Source: Blastobasis lacticolella (taxonomy: Eukaryota; Arthropoda; Insecta; Lepidoptera; Blastobasidae). Taken from it: a stretch of DNA of 64,000 bases. The translations under genes were made by a program, and so were the position numbers. The stretch is taken from contig LR990046.1 of NCBI GenBank assembly GCA_905147135.1, forward strand, positions 10,136,501 to 10,200,500, read 5' to 3'. Positions 1-9,960 of the stretch are shown in pieces. Every line of letters starts with the position of its first letter. Position 1 is the first letter of the stretch. Below the pieces are notes generated by a model, which worked only from the letters and a program-made list of their open reading frames with translations, was not told where the DNA came from and made no database searches.

Positions 1-186
1 AGCGGGTAAATAAGCACTTGTCACAAATTAAAAAGACTATTGGTTAAATGATTTATCAACAATTATGTTAACCTCATATTATCTTACTTATTACATACAC
101 ACATGTCGAATGATGCTACAGATCTTAACTTCATACAAATTAATAGAGCGACAGTCTTGCTGAAAACTTATTGATGGAAATATTGA

Positions 187-390
187 AACAAAACAGACGA
201 TATATTACTACAGCTTAAGAATAGCGGATATGATTTAGTAACAAAATCAACATTTGAAAGTGTTAAACACCCTCTGTATGATGCACGGAATAAAAATGCA
301 GGAGTTTCGAAAACCTATAGGGTAAAAGCCCCACTTTGTCCCACTTTTCGAAAAAGCTCTATTATGAAGAAATATATATCTACTTACTAA
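187..390 (+). other. unrecognised open frame, possible TE remnant
   Basis: A frame of about 67 codons stays open after a TGA at 184 and ends at TAA 388-390. It has no early ATG. It reads like real coding sequence in composition, with short strings such as KSTFESVKHPLYDARNKNAG. I do not recognise the family. It could be an internal exon or a transposase remnant. Confidence 0.2.
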
Positions 391-511
391 GAAATTTGCA
401 ATATGTGTATCAAAACATAGGTTTTTAATCTTCTATAATAGTCTATTTTCGTAAAGTAAACGTAATTACTATTGGTTTTGAGTAAATCCTGTTTTACTTG
501 ACCTCTCAAAT

Positions 512-597
512 GGGGGATAGTTGCCTACTGTGGTGGATAGTTGCCCCACGGTAATAATGCTTCGGGGGATAGTTGCCTCGTGCGGGGATAGACGCCA
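512..597 (+). repeat. degenerate short tandem repeat, GGGGATAGTTGCC core
   Basis: The core GGGGATAGTTGCC or a close variant occurs four times, at about 512, 532, 564 and 583, with uneven spacing of 19-32 bp. The last unit has GACGCC in place of GTTGCC. No gene is associated. Confidence 0.5.
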
Positions 598-880
598 CTA
601 TGATTTTGTTGAACATAAACAATGTTTATTATTTACTGAGATCCTTTATTATGCACTAATCAAAATATTAATAATTATTGTAAAAACATAGTATTAAGCT
701 TTAATGATTTAAACAATTAAAACATAATACTATGTTTTTAAGGTTGATTTTTAGTCTCCCCCCCTTTATCGCCAACTTTCTATTTTCTTCTGTCTAGTTA
801 ATGTGGTGCGGCACCGTGTGTGATGCGATGCTAATAATTTAAATTCATAAAACATTACCCTCCTTCTGTTGCAGTCGGCT
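598..880. other. no gene seen; AT-rich
   Basis: AT-rich sequence with a local inverted repeat around ACATAGTATTA / TAATACTATGT (about 686-737), a possible small hairpin. I saw no coding frame. Confidence 0.3.
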
Positions 881-883
881 AAA

Positions 884-905
884 ACATTGGCGCCGTTCGA
901 ACGGC
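884..905 (+). other. LTR-end and primer-binding-site-like motif
   Basis: AACATTGGCGCCGTTCGAAC resembles the junction of many Ty3/gypsy elements: an LTR ending in CA, then a TGGCGCC primer-binding site. No matching downstream LTR or gag was found, so this is only suggestive. Confidence 0.2.
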
Positions 906-1119
906 TAAGAGGCTAAACATTAACATGTGGCACTTACTTAAAATTCCGAAAACCAAGACCAATTTTATACGCGATATTATGTTAGTTTGGGTAAGCAATC
1001 AATTCCCACAAACGCGTCAAGCTTATTCACAAGTGTCACACTTGAAAGTGAGAAAAAAAAAATGTTCGCCTACCAAAATGTCCAATAAATTCATGCTGAG
1101 ATATCGACGTAAGGCCCGA

Positions 1120-1180
1120 GCTCTACTCATGCAGTGCAGTGCACTGCGCGGCGCGCCGCGCGGTGCCACGTCACGGTGAC
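1120..1180. repeat. GC-rich palindromic motif, copy 1
   Basis: Contains GTGCACTGCGCGGCGCGCCG, a strongly self-complementary GC-rich stretch in AT-rich surroundings. Related motifs recur at about 3147-3168, 3245-3275 and 3345-3370. The small ORF crossing it is not credible as a gene. Confidence 0.4.
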
Positions 1181-1216
1181 AACAAAGAAAACGGTGGTGT
1201 TATTCTGGTTTTTCAA

Positions 1217-1277
1217 GTTAGGCAACGTTCGCACGAGAGATTAACGAAAGATTGTGAGTTAGGCAACGTTTGCACGA
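1217..1277 (+). repeat. two tandem copies of a 41-bp unit
   Basis: GTTAGGCAACGTTCGCACGA at 1217-1236 recurs with one change at 1258-1277. Confidence 0.5.
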
Positions 1278-1289
1278 AAGCTTTTTCGA

Positions 1290-2506
1290 CGCTTTTACGC
1301 GCGTTATTTTAAACGACTCGCATGACTATTGACCATATGTCTCCGACTGTCTGTTCACACGCAGGCGTAAAATGTGACTGGTGATTTTTGATCTCCAGTC
1401 ACTTTGCAACCAAGAGACTGTCTCAAATGCAACCAAGAGAAACGTACGAGAAGGATGTCATTCATTTTGGATTAAAACTTCACAGACAAAATATTAAGCA
1501 ATTTTCAGAGACAGCACGCAGATTCTATTATTTCTTACTATGGTGCTAAACCAGTACGCCCATCACCACCACTATGTACCACCGGGCGTACAGTAGGTAG
1601 GTCGTACGTACGCTAAGTATCGCTTTTCTAAAAGCCAATAACAATCGCCCGTCGGACGTGCGGATTTGACGTCACAGTAAACAATGTTGAGAACTGTTTT
1701 GTCTATTGGAAACTAATAATTTTGTTCTGGCCGACACTTAGATTTTTGATCCAAAAATGTATGAAACGCGAAAAGCATAACAAAAGAAATATGTGAAGAA
1801 ATTGGACCACCTCGATTGATCTTCCTCGAAAACTATGATAACTGATATTTTTACCCGACTACGAGGGAGCCAAGTCTATGTATGTAAAGTTGATAAACGT
1901 GGAAGAATCGACAGAGATTTGTCAGACCATAGCAAGTGGAACAATGTCGTCTCTACCTATTCTTGCGGGAGAAAGGGGTTTGTATGTATATATGTGGATA
2001 TAAATGTTTGTATGTATGTTAATTCTAGTCCAAAAACTACTTGGCCGATTTTCGTTAAAAGCGTATTGATTGTCCGATGGTTACAGGCTCTATTATAATA
2101 CATTCAATATTCATCTTGAGGATATAAGAACATAAAAACTTCAAATTTTTTCAATTCAGAGGATTGATTCGGTCATGTTGGAAATTTTTATTCACATTGA
2201 TTGATTCTGTTGTGGGATATACCGCACTACTTAAATTTGTCCTCAACTGGTTGAAGACATGATTTTGGGACAATATTACGACAAAATGTTTTAAAACGTA
2301 GTTATTTCTGTCCTTTACGAATGTTTACTTAAACTGAGTGTATACCATGGTGGCTCATTCAAAATTATAACTACAAAGTATAACATCAGTAGTAAATATA
2401 AAGAGAGTGTATAAAACTTAAATAACTCGGAAACCAATGCTGTTAGAAAAACTAGATCCTAAAAAGATATGAGTGCCCCTCGATATCTATAAGTATTTGC
2501 TGTTCT
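1290..2506. other. no gene seen; one TE-tail-like stretch
   Basis: No convincing coding sequence. About 1980-2095 carries AAAAACTACTTGGCCGATTTTCG, which resembles lepidopteran LINE or Helitron-like tails built around a contact-your-base phrase of the type ACTACTGGACCGATTT. The 87-codon frame at 1835-2098 covers this tail and is probably chance. Confidence 0.3.
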
Positions 2507-2850
2507 GGAACAAGTGTTTTAAGGCCAATAGTTTCAGAGTTATTACAGTTTTAAGATTGACAGCTGTCAACTGAAATGTAGATCTCGACGAGCACTATCA
2601 TTTCTCTTCAGGAACTAGTGTTCTAGGAGCGATAGTTTCAGAGTTATTACAGTATTAAGTTTGATAGCTGTCAACCGAAATGTAGATCTCGACGAGCACT
2701 ATCATCTCTCTTAAGGATAGTTCCTGAAGAAACTAGTGTATTCTAGCAATAGCTTCACAGTTATTACAGTTTGACAGGTGACAGGTGCCATCCAAAATTT
2801 AGATTTCTACGAGAACCAGCATTTCTTTTTTAGAAACTAGTGTTCTAGAA
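2507..2850 (+). repeat. tandem repeat, about 104-bp unit, 3.2 copies
   Basis: Units start at about 2507, 2611, 2729 and 2833 with GGAACTAGTGTTCTAG-type sequence. Each continues with TTTCAGAGTTATTACAGT, a GACAGCTGTCAAC-like palindrome and ATCTCGACGAGCACTATCAT. The third unit is more diverged and about 14 bp longer; the fourth is only a start. This looks like a small decayed satellite. Confidence 0.75.
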
Positions 2851-3139
2851 CCAAACATGCCTTATTTATAATTCGCGATGAACTGAGAAAAAATGACGAC
2901 AGGATCACGAAAGCGAAACAACTTTGTTAATGTTAAAGAATCAGAAAAAGGGGAGGGGCTTACGCATCAGCGGTCAAACTTTCTTTGACAAGGTCGGTTT
3001 CCTATTTCATTCACACGCGTTGTATCTGTACTAAAAACAGTAGACAGATATATGTGTGTGAACTGTGTCACATAAAGAGGAAAGATTCGAACTGTTGGTA
3101 AAAAGAAACAGTCAAATGTGACGTTTCATGTTGACATCT

Positions 3140-3375
3140 GCTGACATCGCGCGGCACGCTGCACGATGGGGCCAAATTGAAAAACGTGGACAAAAGTCAT
3201 ACAGAACTGACATTTCGGGCTTGGATTGCGGGTTTTGTCCCATCATGCAGTGCGCCGCGCGGCGCGCTGCACAGTGAGACATTTCGCCATCTGTTTATGT
3301 ACTTGCATACAAATTGCTCGGCGTGTAACAAGTTTTGCCACATCGTGCAGTGCGCCGCGCTGCATGAGTGTGTCT
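3140..3375. repeat. cluster of three GC-rich palindromic motifs
   Basis: Three related motifs sit at about 3147-3168, 3243-3275 and 3340-3370. Each is built on CAGTGCGCCGCGCGGCGC or a variant and is flanked by CATC...GATG-like bases. They could be ends of a decayed hairpin transposon. The overlapping ORFs on both strands come from the palindromes. Confidence 0.4.
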
Positions 3376-4320
3376 TCAAGCTAATACTGTTCCTTTCCGC
3401 ACCACTTCGGCAAGGAAACTGAAAAAATTAAAAATCCATCGAAGGACCGGAAAAATCGCATGTTAAAAGTCGAGATTTTGTAGTTCCGAAAGATCCGCTC
3501 CACCGAATGGCGCTGATTCTCCATTTAAATTTCACGGCGGCGCTGCGCCGCGACGCGACCAATCTCGTTCGGAAAAATCACGCGAGTGACGAAGGGTTAA
3601 TTGTTTGGTCCAATTCGATCGAAAACAGACATTACCTACCTCAATAGTTGATTTTCCCCCCACAAACAAGACTATTAATTTAGAGATAACTGTTTTATCG
3701 AAGAAGGCAATGACCAAAATCCTTTGTTATTTTGGTAACGACCTTTTGACGTAATTGCTGTTTGTGTTATGACAGTTAATTATCTACCCAATTTGTACTG
3801 GATCATTGAGGTCTTGTGCTCTAAATTGTCGTACTTTAGCCCCTTTACTTTTATTTAGATGGAAATTTACTATTTGTACAGGAAATTAAATGATTAACCC
3901 CTATATTAGCGACTAAATATTACGGTAGATTAAAAAAATAGATATAGAAGGTATAATTGACCGTTACAATTCGGTTGAAAAAAATTACAATAGTGACTCA
4001 GACGTTATCAGCAAAATTCATTCCCAAATGCTCGTTATCAATAGCCTGCTAATTATCGTTAGGTGATGATTGATGAGCAATAGCTATGCCCAGAATCCCC
4101 GGCATTTCTATTTTTAATCTCAAGTGTATCTACACAGCAACTGCATGATTGAATTATATTTATTTACATTTAGACATTTATAAAAATGGAGTGTTTTCTA
4201 TTTTTGGATCGGAGTCCCGATTTTTTTTAATCAATTTCGAATCTTGATAGCAGAGCTGTCGGTCAGTCAGTTACTGTCCGCTTTTATCGACGCAACGACG
4301 CCTCGAGTGTATTACTAGCT
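3376..4320. other. no gene seen; possible LTR or leader of the gag element
   Basis: AT-rich sequence upstream of a decayed gag. By position it could hold the 5' LTR and leader, but no second LTR copy lies in the window to confirm this. A GC-rich palindrome GCGGCGCTGCGCCGC lies near 3537-3552. Confidence 0.25.
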
Positions 4321-4324
4321 TACA

Positions 4325-5333
4325 ATGGCCCAAAATAACGACTCTACAAGTGATGTGCTAAAAAGGACTTATGAAGACAATAAAAATTTTTTTTTTCTAT
4401 TTGCCGCTCTGGGAATGTGTTTGAGCTGATGGAGATTGTGCCTTTTATTGGTAGTGATAATATACGGCGAACGATATTAAAGACCATTTAAAATTGCCTA
4501 CACTTATTAGTCTCGTGAGCGATAGTGTGTACGAACTTATGGCGAATCTGTCAAGCCCCAAGAAGCCAAAAGATTTATCGTACGAAGAGCTAACTAGGTT
4601 GGTAAAAGATCATCTACAGCCCAAGCCCTCCATCTTGGCAGAAAGGTTTAGTTTTCGACAACGGCGTCAAGAAAAAGGAGAAAATATAACACAGTACATT
4701 GCGGTGTTAAAGAAAATGTCGAAAGACTGTGAATTTGGTTCGCAATTAAATGACAATCTACGCGATCAATTTGTGTATGGCATCGCCAGTGACTTATTTT
4801 CGAAGTCCACTTTGACATTCTACCAAGCAGTGAGTCTCGCGAAACCGTTGGAAGCTGCCGAACGCGACGCGGCAGCGGTGGAGAGCGCGCCGGCCGCGGT
4901 GAGCGCGGTGAGCGCGGCGAGCGCGGTGCATGCGCTGTCGCCTGTACCACCTGTACGGCTTGTGGAGGCTACCACAGCAGTAATGAATGCAGATACAAGA
5001 GTTTCGTATGCAATAGGTGTAAGGAAAAAGGGCACTTGCGTAGGGTTTGTCCGTATAAGAATGTACAAGGGGCATTCGGGTAGAAATGGCAGCGGCGTGG
5101 GCATCGTGAACAGAGACATGAGACGACCCATTTTGTCAGCCAGACCAACGAGGAAACCAGCTCGGCTTCAGAGGCAGAAGTTGATGAAGAGCCAATGTTC
5201 CAAATGTCACTAAGTAATTACAAACCGGTGAGTGTGACCTTATCTGTGAATGGTTGTAGTTTAGTAATAGATGTCGACACAGGGGCTGTTTTTCCTTGTG
5301 TTAGTCGTACCGCGCTCAACGTTATATAGTAAA
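4325..5333 (+). pseudogene. decayed Ty3/gypsy-type gag and aspartic protease
   Basis: Remnant of the structural polyprotein of an LTR retrotransposon. A start MAQNNDSTSDVLK at 4325 runs into a T-tract and stops. The capsid-like core lies in another frame (about 4473-4950), with LQPKPSILAERFSFRQRRQ and FVYGIASDLF motifs of Ty3-type gags. The nucleocapsid lies in a third frame from about 4952. Its two CCHC zinc knuckles are CTACGGYHSSNEC and CNRCKEKGHLRRVC. The same frame continues past a TAG at 5081 into a protease region with DVDTGA (usual active site D-T/S-G-A), ending at TAG about 5327. At least two frameshifts and two stops make it inactive. No RT follows, so it is also truncated. Neighbouring ORFs on the minus strand are shadows. 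Confidence 0.85.
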
Positions 5334-5334
5334 C

Positions 5335-5560
5335 ATACCTAGTACGTTTAGTAAAATTAAGAAAAACCACCTAAATCTACAGCAAGAGTAAGCCAGTCCA
5401 CTAAGGCAGCATCCGTTCACGAGTATAACGCAGGGCCCAGCCGTCGTCCAATGGAACCATATTTGAGGGAAAAGAGCGACCCTGCCCCCACGCCACCGCT
5501 AGACAGACTTTTAAGTGAGCGCGCATTACACATGCTGCATGTGATAGGTAGCTGCTCCCA
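5335..5560 (+). repeat. dispersed repeat P, copy 1
   Basis: Closely matches 30268-30510 and, in part, 34697-34860. Shared landmarks are GCAAGAGTAAGCCAGTCCA, CGTTCACGAGTATAACGCAG, GAGGGAAAAGAGCGACCC and AGACAGACTTTTAAGTGAGC. Function is unknown; probably part of a retroelement UTR or a SINE-like unit. Confidence 0.7.
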
Positions 5561-5715
5561 CCCTACTCTATCCTATCCCTACCCTACCCCTAGCTTACCC
5601 CTATCGTATTCTGCCACTGCCTTAACCCTACCCTACCACTACCTTACCCCTACCCTACCACTATCTTACCCCTACCCTACCACCATCTTACTCCTACCCT
5701 ACCCCTACCCAACAG
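5561..5715 (+). repeat. CCCTAC minisatellite tail
   Basis: Imperfect array of CCCTACCCCTACC-like units. The same kind of tail follows repeat P at 30500-30545. It differs from the arthropod telomere repeat (TTAGG/CCTAA). Confidence 0.75.
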
Positions 5716-5779
5716 CAGACAGAAGTTACCATGTGTGAGAAAGGAAGGAAATTTAACGCCGCTTTCAAGGTGATTCTCC

Positions 5780-6170
5780 GTGGGGCAAAGAAACGGCAAG
5801 AAACCCACAGAGCCTACGTTAATTCTTTTTTTTTAACATATGATTGTGTGATGTTAAAATCGAGACAGCTGATACACATACATCCACTCAAATTATTTCA
5901 GTTCACACGCATACCACATACGCACACCTACACACGCACACGCACAAGCACACACACCAGACACACACGACGCACACGCACACACGGCAAATTTCTCTAC
6001 AATATTCCACATTCAAACCGTTCATGGCAAAAAATAATACTTTTTAAATGCTCAAAATAGGGGTAAATTTTATACACACATCGTAATTAAGAGATTTATT
6101 GCCATTTATTGTACTGTTATGTTGTGTTTGGTGTTGTATTATTTGACTAATAAAAATATTATTATTATAT
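5780..6170 (+). mobile_element. LINE 3'UTR remnant with CA-rich microsatellite
   Basis: About 5843-5935 matches the reverse complement of about 42870-42955, part of a minus-strand LINE 3' region. Shared landmarks are AAAATCGAGACAGCTGAT and CACACGCATACC. A degenerate CA-rich run follows to about 5985. At 5783-5815 GAAACGGCAAGAAACCCACAG recurs at 34520-34545. AT-rich DNA ending in AATAAAAATATTATTATTAT (about 6150) may be the 3' end. The ORFs here are low-complexity translations. Confidence 0.5.
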
Positions 6171-6479
6171 TATCTTGTTATATACGTAGGCTACAGCCGG
6201 AGGGTCGAAAAAAAACAAAAATGATTTAAACTTATATAATTAATAAAATAAAATTATAATTAATTGAGCATTGAACATTTAGTATGGAGAAAATCACCAC
6301 CCACTTTCCGCCATTTTGAAAAAATAACGATTTTGCATCCACCTATCAAACTTATGCCAATCGATAGTAAATTTTAATATCTATCGATTACTTTATATGC
6401 AAAAATGTCGAAAGCGGTATATCTTGCGAGATATCGCAAGTCAAAGATGTAAATTAACTACCGACACATGCCGAACAAA

Positions 6480-6650
6480 CACCCCCTAATAAGTCTATTC
6501 ATATTCAAATATCTTCTGAACTACTGAACCGATTTCGTTTAAATAAAGCGAGGAAAAATCTTGATTAAAAGAATTTTCAATAAAAAGAAACTGCATTGAA
6601 ATCGGTCTATCCATTCGGGATATACAGATAGACGTATACACTCGAAAAAC
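6480..6650 (+). repeat. lepidopteran TE tail (ACTACTGAACCGATTTCG type)
   Basis: Contains GAACTACTGAACCGATTTCG, then AATCGGTCTATCCATTCGGG and ATACAGATAGACG. This is the conserved phrase order of a very common insect non-autonomous tail. No coding capacity. Confidence 0.5.
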
Positions 6651-6714
6651 TTACAAGAAAAATGAAACTAAAACATAGCGTTTGTAAGATAATGTTTTCA
6701 CTAAAATGCAAAGT

Positions 6715-6965
6715 ACTTTATTTTATAATAATATACCAACACGAGATGCCACTCGGCTCTCGAGACTGTTGAATCAGTCTCCGGTCCAGCGGTAGACCTT
6801 GGTCAACCTCGCTTCGTCAAATACTGTTGGCGCTTGGCACACCTTCACTTGGCATCACATTGGCAATTCAACTAGCCTCGAAAGTTCGAAACGGTCACCC
6901 ATCCAGTTCCTCGACTAACGTTGCTTAACCTAGGATAACTTGTAGGAGCGTAGGAGTCCGCCTGT
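6715..6965 (-). mobile_element. SINE with 5S rRNA-like head (SINE3 type)
   Basis: On the minus strand, 6929-6892 reads GTTAAGCAACGTT and then CTGGATGGGTGACCG. These match box A and box C of the internal promoter of 5S rRNA genes, in the right order and with nearly normal spacing (a few bases shorter). A body of about 170 bp follows toward lower coordinates, ending in the AT-rich ATTATTATAAAATAAAG near 6717. The first part of 5S is too diverged to call. 5S-headed SINEs (SINE3) are an established class. This is not a functional 5S gene. Confidence 0.6.
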
Positions 6966-7162
6966 ATGGGTTCCATTCCACCACTTTATGTATTTCTGCC
7001 GCATAGCAACATGCTGTTCTGTTCTGGTTTGAAGGATAAGATAGATAGTTGTAGCTTTACGCTATGTAAAAGCGTAATGTGAGGTGAATGCTACCCAAAA
7101 TACGTAGAAAATGGAAAAAGCTAGAGTTATGATAGAATGTAATAATCATCTTAACTGTATAA

Positions 7163-8654
7163 TGTTCACTCCAGAGAACTATTAGATTTGCTAATCACCT
7201 GGAACAAATATTCCAACCTAACATGCTTCACTCTGAGCACACAGAACTGGAGGAAGCATCTTGTAATGATAGATTAGAAATAAAACTAGTTACCTTAAGA
7301 TTTGAGATAAAACGCTTAAAGAAAAATAAAGCTCCTGGCTTTGATCTAATTACGGGCGAAATTCTCCAAAATCTTCCACGTAAAGCCATCGTAAAACGTA
7401 CTATCCTTATCAATGCTTCGTTTAGACTAAAATACGTGCCTGATATGTGGAAAGTTGCAGAAATCATTATGATACCGAAACCTGGAAAACCACCTCAGGA
7501 AATAACATCCTATAGACCAATTTCTCTATTGCCAGTTATGTCAAAGTTATTCGAAAAGCTCCTATTAAGACGACTGAGCCCCATAATAGAAGAAAGAAAG
7601 CTTATCCCTGATTATCAGTTTGGATTTAGGGAGAAGCATTCAACAATCGATCAAGTGCACAGAATAACTAATTTAATAGAAAAAACATTAGAAGAAAATA
7701 AAGTCTGTTCTACTGTTTTCCTAGACGTGGCACAAGCATTTGATAAGGTTTGGCATGAAGGTCTTATGCACAAAATAAGACGTAAACTTACGAAGCAGTT
7801 TGCAGATATTCTGGAATCTTATCTTACGCAGAGAATGTTTCGAGTTAGACAGGATGAGGAATATTCAGAACTTAAGTTCATAAAAGCTGGAGTACCACAA
7901 GGAAGCGTCCTAGGTCCGATGTTGTATTTATTATACAATTGTGATATCCCAGAACTAAAAAATTAACATCATTGCAACCTTTGCGGATGATACGACTATC
8001 ATGGCTACAAGGTCCACTCAAGAAGAAGCAGTAAAGAAACTGCAAACAGCTATCAACACTATATTTGATTGGACAGTGAAGTGGCGAATCAAACTGAATG
8101 AGTCAAAATCGATTCATGTCGATTTTACAAACAAAAGACCGTCTTATTATCCGGTATTTATTAACAATCAAGCAATACCGCACAAAAACACAGCTAAATA
8201 TTTAGGCACGACCTTAGACGCAAAGCTTCGTGTAAAGCTCATGTCAAAAAAAAGCGACGAATTAGAACTTCCCTACAAAAAGATGTACTGGCTACTTGGA
8301 AAGCATTCTTCTTTATCAGTACACAACAAACTACTTTTGTACAAACAAGTCCTGATGGCAGTATGGACTTATGGTATTCAGCTATAGGGCTGTACCAAAC
8401 AAAGCAACACACAGATGATACAACGCTTTCAAAAAAAAGTACTGAGGGATATTGTAAATGCGCCCTGGTACATTAGAAACAATAATCTTCACCAGGACCT
8501 CAATGTGGACCTTGTTGCAACTATAATTAAAAAACACGTCGAAGCCCATGAAAGAAGGCTTCATCATCATGTGAATGTCGAGGCTATCCAGATCCTTGAC
8601 AACACGAACATAGTGCGAAGACTAAAAAGGACACAACCTTTTGAGTTAGTGTAA
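7163..8654 (+). pseudogene. Jockey-like LINE reverse transcriptase, broken
   Basis: RNA-directed DNA polymerase domain of a non-LTR retrotransposon. The frame opens after a stop at 7160. It holds RT fingers (KAPGFDLITGEIL, PKPGKPP, SYRPISLLPVMSKLFEKL), YQFGFREKHST, the A motif FLDVAQAFDKVWH, the B motif AGVPQGSVLGPMLY and, after a frameshift at about 7964, the C motif FADDT. The frame then runs through the thumb to FELV and TAA at 8652-8654. It is interrupted once by TAG at 8385-8387, where related proteins have W (GIQL-stop-GC). ORF1 and the endonuclease are missing, so the copy is 5' truncated as well as broken. Its 3'UTR continues to about 9960, interrupted by a DNA transposon. Confidence 0.9.
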
Positions 8655-8807
8655 TGAATTGTTAGCAACACTATTGGATAATACTATGATAGTTTAGGCT
8701 TTAACGCCATAGATGACGCTGGCACGGCGAACCCTTCAGTTCAGCCAATTCGCCGGCCGTGTTTTTATAGAAAAAAGGCATTCGAACGTTAGCCTCGGGT
8801 GAACGAC

Positions 8808-9820
8808 GCACATAGGGGTATTTAGCATTCCTAGCCGGGCGAAATTGATAAAACAAATTCCAATACAAAAGCAAAAATGAATACTCGTTAGCGAGTTAGG
8901 TAGCTACTGAACAATAGACGACCCTTTCCAGGTTCGTGCGCCTGCGCCATCCAGCCACGAACCAGGCGGAACTTGATCGTTGTCGCATGCGCTCGCGTCA
9001 GTTATGTTGGGTTTGGTAATACCAATGATGGTAACACCAGCAGGCGCTTTTTCGGTGACCCATAGAAGGCTGCAGAAATTACTGGTATCGATTACAACCT
9101 GATATTTAGATCAAAAATAATTCTTGAGATAATTTCAAGCGGCTATAAAGTTGACTTAAAAAAATTAGCTCAATACTGTTGGGACACAGCAAAAGTCTAC
9201 CTCTCGCTCTATGACTGGCATCCGATAACCCCGACTATGCACAAAATTTTGATGCATGGTGCTACATTCATGGAAAAGGCGTTATTGCCTATCGGACTAT
9301 TATCGGAAGAGGCTGCTGAAGCTAGGAATAAACATTTCAGAATGTATAGATATAATTTTGTGAGGAAGTTTTCGAGAATAGACAGCAATCAAGATGTATT
9401 GAATCGCCTTTTACTGTCCTCGGATCCACCGATCACAAGTATGAGGCCAAAGCCAAAGAACAGAATGCATCCTTTTTCAAAAGAAGCGATAGCTATGTTT
9501 TTGCCACCTTCTCCAGAATCTGAAAATGATTCAGATTCGGAATCTGAAACAGAACAGGTCGCAGAAAGTGACGATGAACCCTGGCATTCTTCCTCATCAA
9601 ATTGATTTTATATAAAAATTTACGTAATTTGTCGATCAATAAATTTCAAATCATTAATACTCATTTATTTTATCATCATATCAGCCCATGACGCTCACTG
9701 TTGCATAAAAGCCTCCCCAATGGTGGTCTTGTATATTTTATTAAGTCTTACCTACTTTAGAGCAGAAAAAACCGCACAAATAATTTCGCCCGTCTAGGAA
9801 TGCAAAATACCCCTATGTGC
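8808..9820. mobile_element. DNA transposon, 39-bp TIRs, 3-bp TSD, internally deleted
   Basis: Terminal inverted repeats of about 39 bp with two mismatches begin GCACATAGGGGTATTT and end with its complement; inner ends read CGGGCGAAATT. Flanks are GAC on both sides (8805-8807, 9821-9823). The uninterrupted copy of the host LINE near 36560 has a single GAC, which proves insertion and a 3-bp target duplication. The 1,013-bp length and a surviving transposase tail indicate an internally deleted copy. A 3-bp TSD is compatible with several superfamilies (for example Academ or PIF/Harbinger); I cannot assign it. Confidence 0.85.
9078..9605 (+). pseudogene. transposase C-terminal remnant
   Basis: Open frame from about 9065 (after a TAG) through ATG 9237 to TGA at 9603-9605, inside the DNA transposon. 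Reading through ITGIDYNLIF and DWHPITPTMHKILMHGA gives one continuous frame. The C-terminal 122 residues include LLPIGLLSEEAAEARNKHFR and FSRIDSNQDVLNRLLLSSDP, then an acidic Ser/Asp/Glu tail. Similar C-terminal segments occur in uncharacterised insect proteins that I associate with DNA transposons. I see no catalytic residues, so this would be the tail of a longer transposase whose front was deleted. Confidence 0.6.
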
Positions 9821-9960
9821 GACGGTTGTAATTATGGAAGGCAGAATATTAATTATGTAGTAGTGTGTTAATGTGGTGTAATTGTTATTATATTGTCAGA
9901 ACTTGTGTACTAGATAATATAACAAATATCAAATGGTTTGTATGTGTTCTCATTCTAACA

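Larger units (their letters stand above)
7163..9960 (+). mobile_element. Jockey-like LINE copy 1, with inserted DNA transposon
   Basis: Extent of the LINE: RT region to 8654, 3'UTR 8655-8807 and 9821-9960. The 3'UTR aligns with 34125-34154, 36252-36301 and 36491-36712 (copy 2). Both copies end at CTCATTCTAACA, marking the element's 3' end. Landmarks are GTTAGCAACACTATTGG, TAACGCCATAGATGACGC and TATAACAAATATCAAATGG. The element 8808-9820 interrupts copy 1 where copy 2 is continuous. Confidence 0.85.

Noticed and set aside
4648..5131. three minus-strand ORFs opposite the gag remnant
   Set aside because: Shadows of the alanine-rich, GC-rich gag region; no motifs.
5561..5715. telomeric repeat array
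   Set aside because: The unit is CCCTAC-like, not the insect TTAGG/CCTAA unit.
6890..6930. 5S rRNA gene
   Set aside because: Only the internal promoter boxes match; the rest of the 120-bp 5S sequence is absent or diverged.
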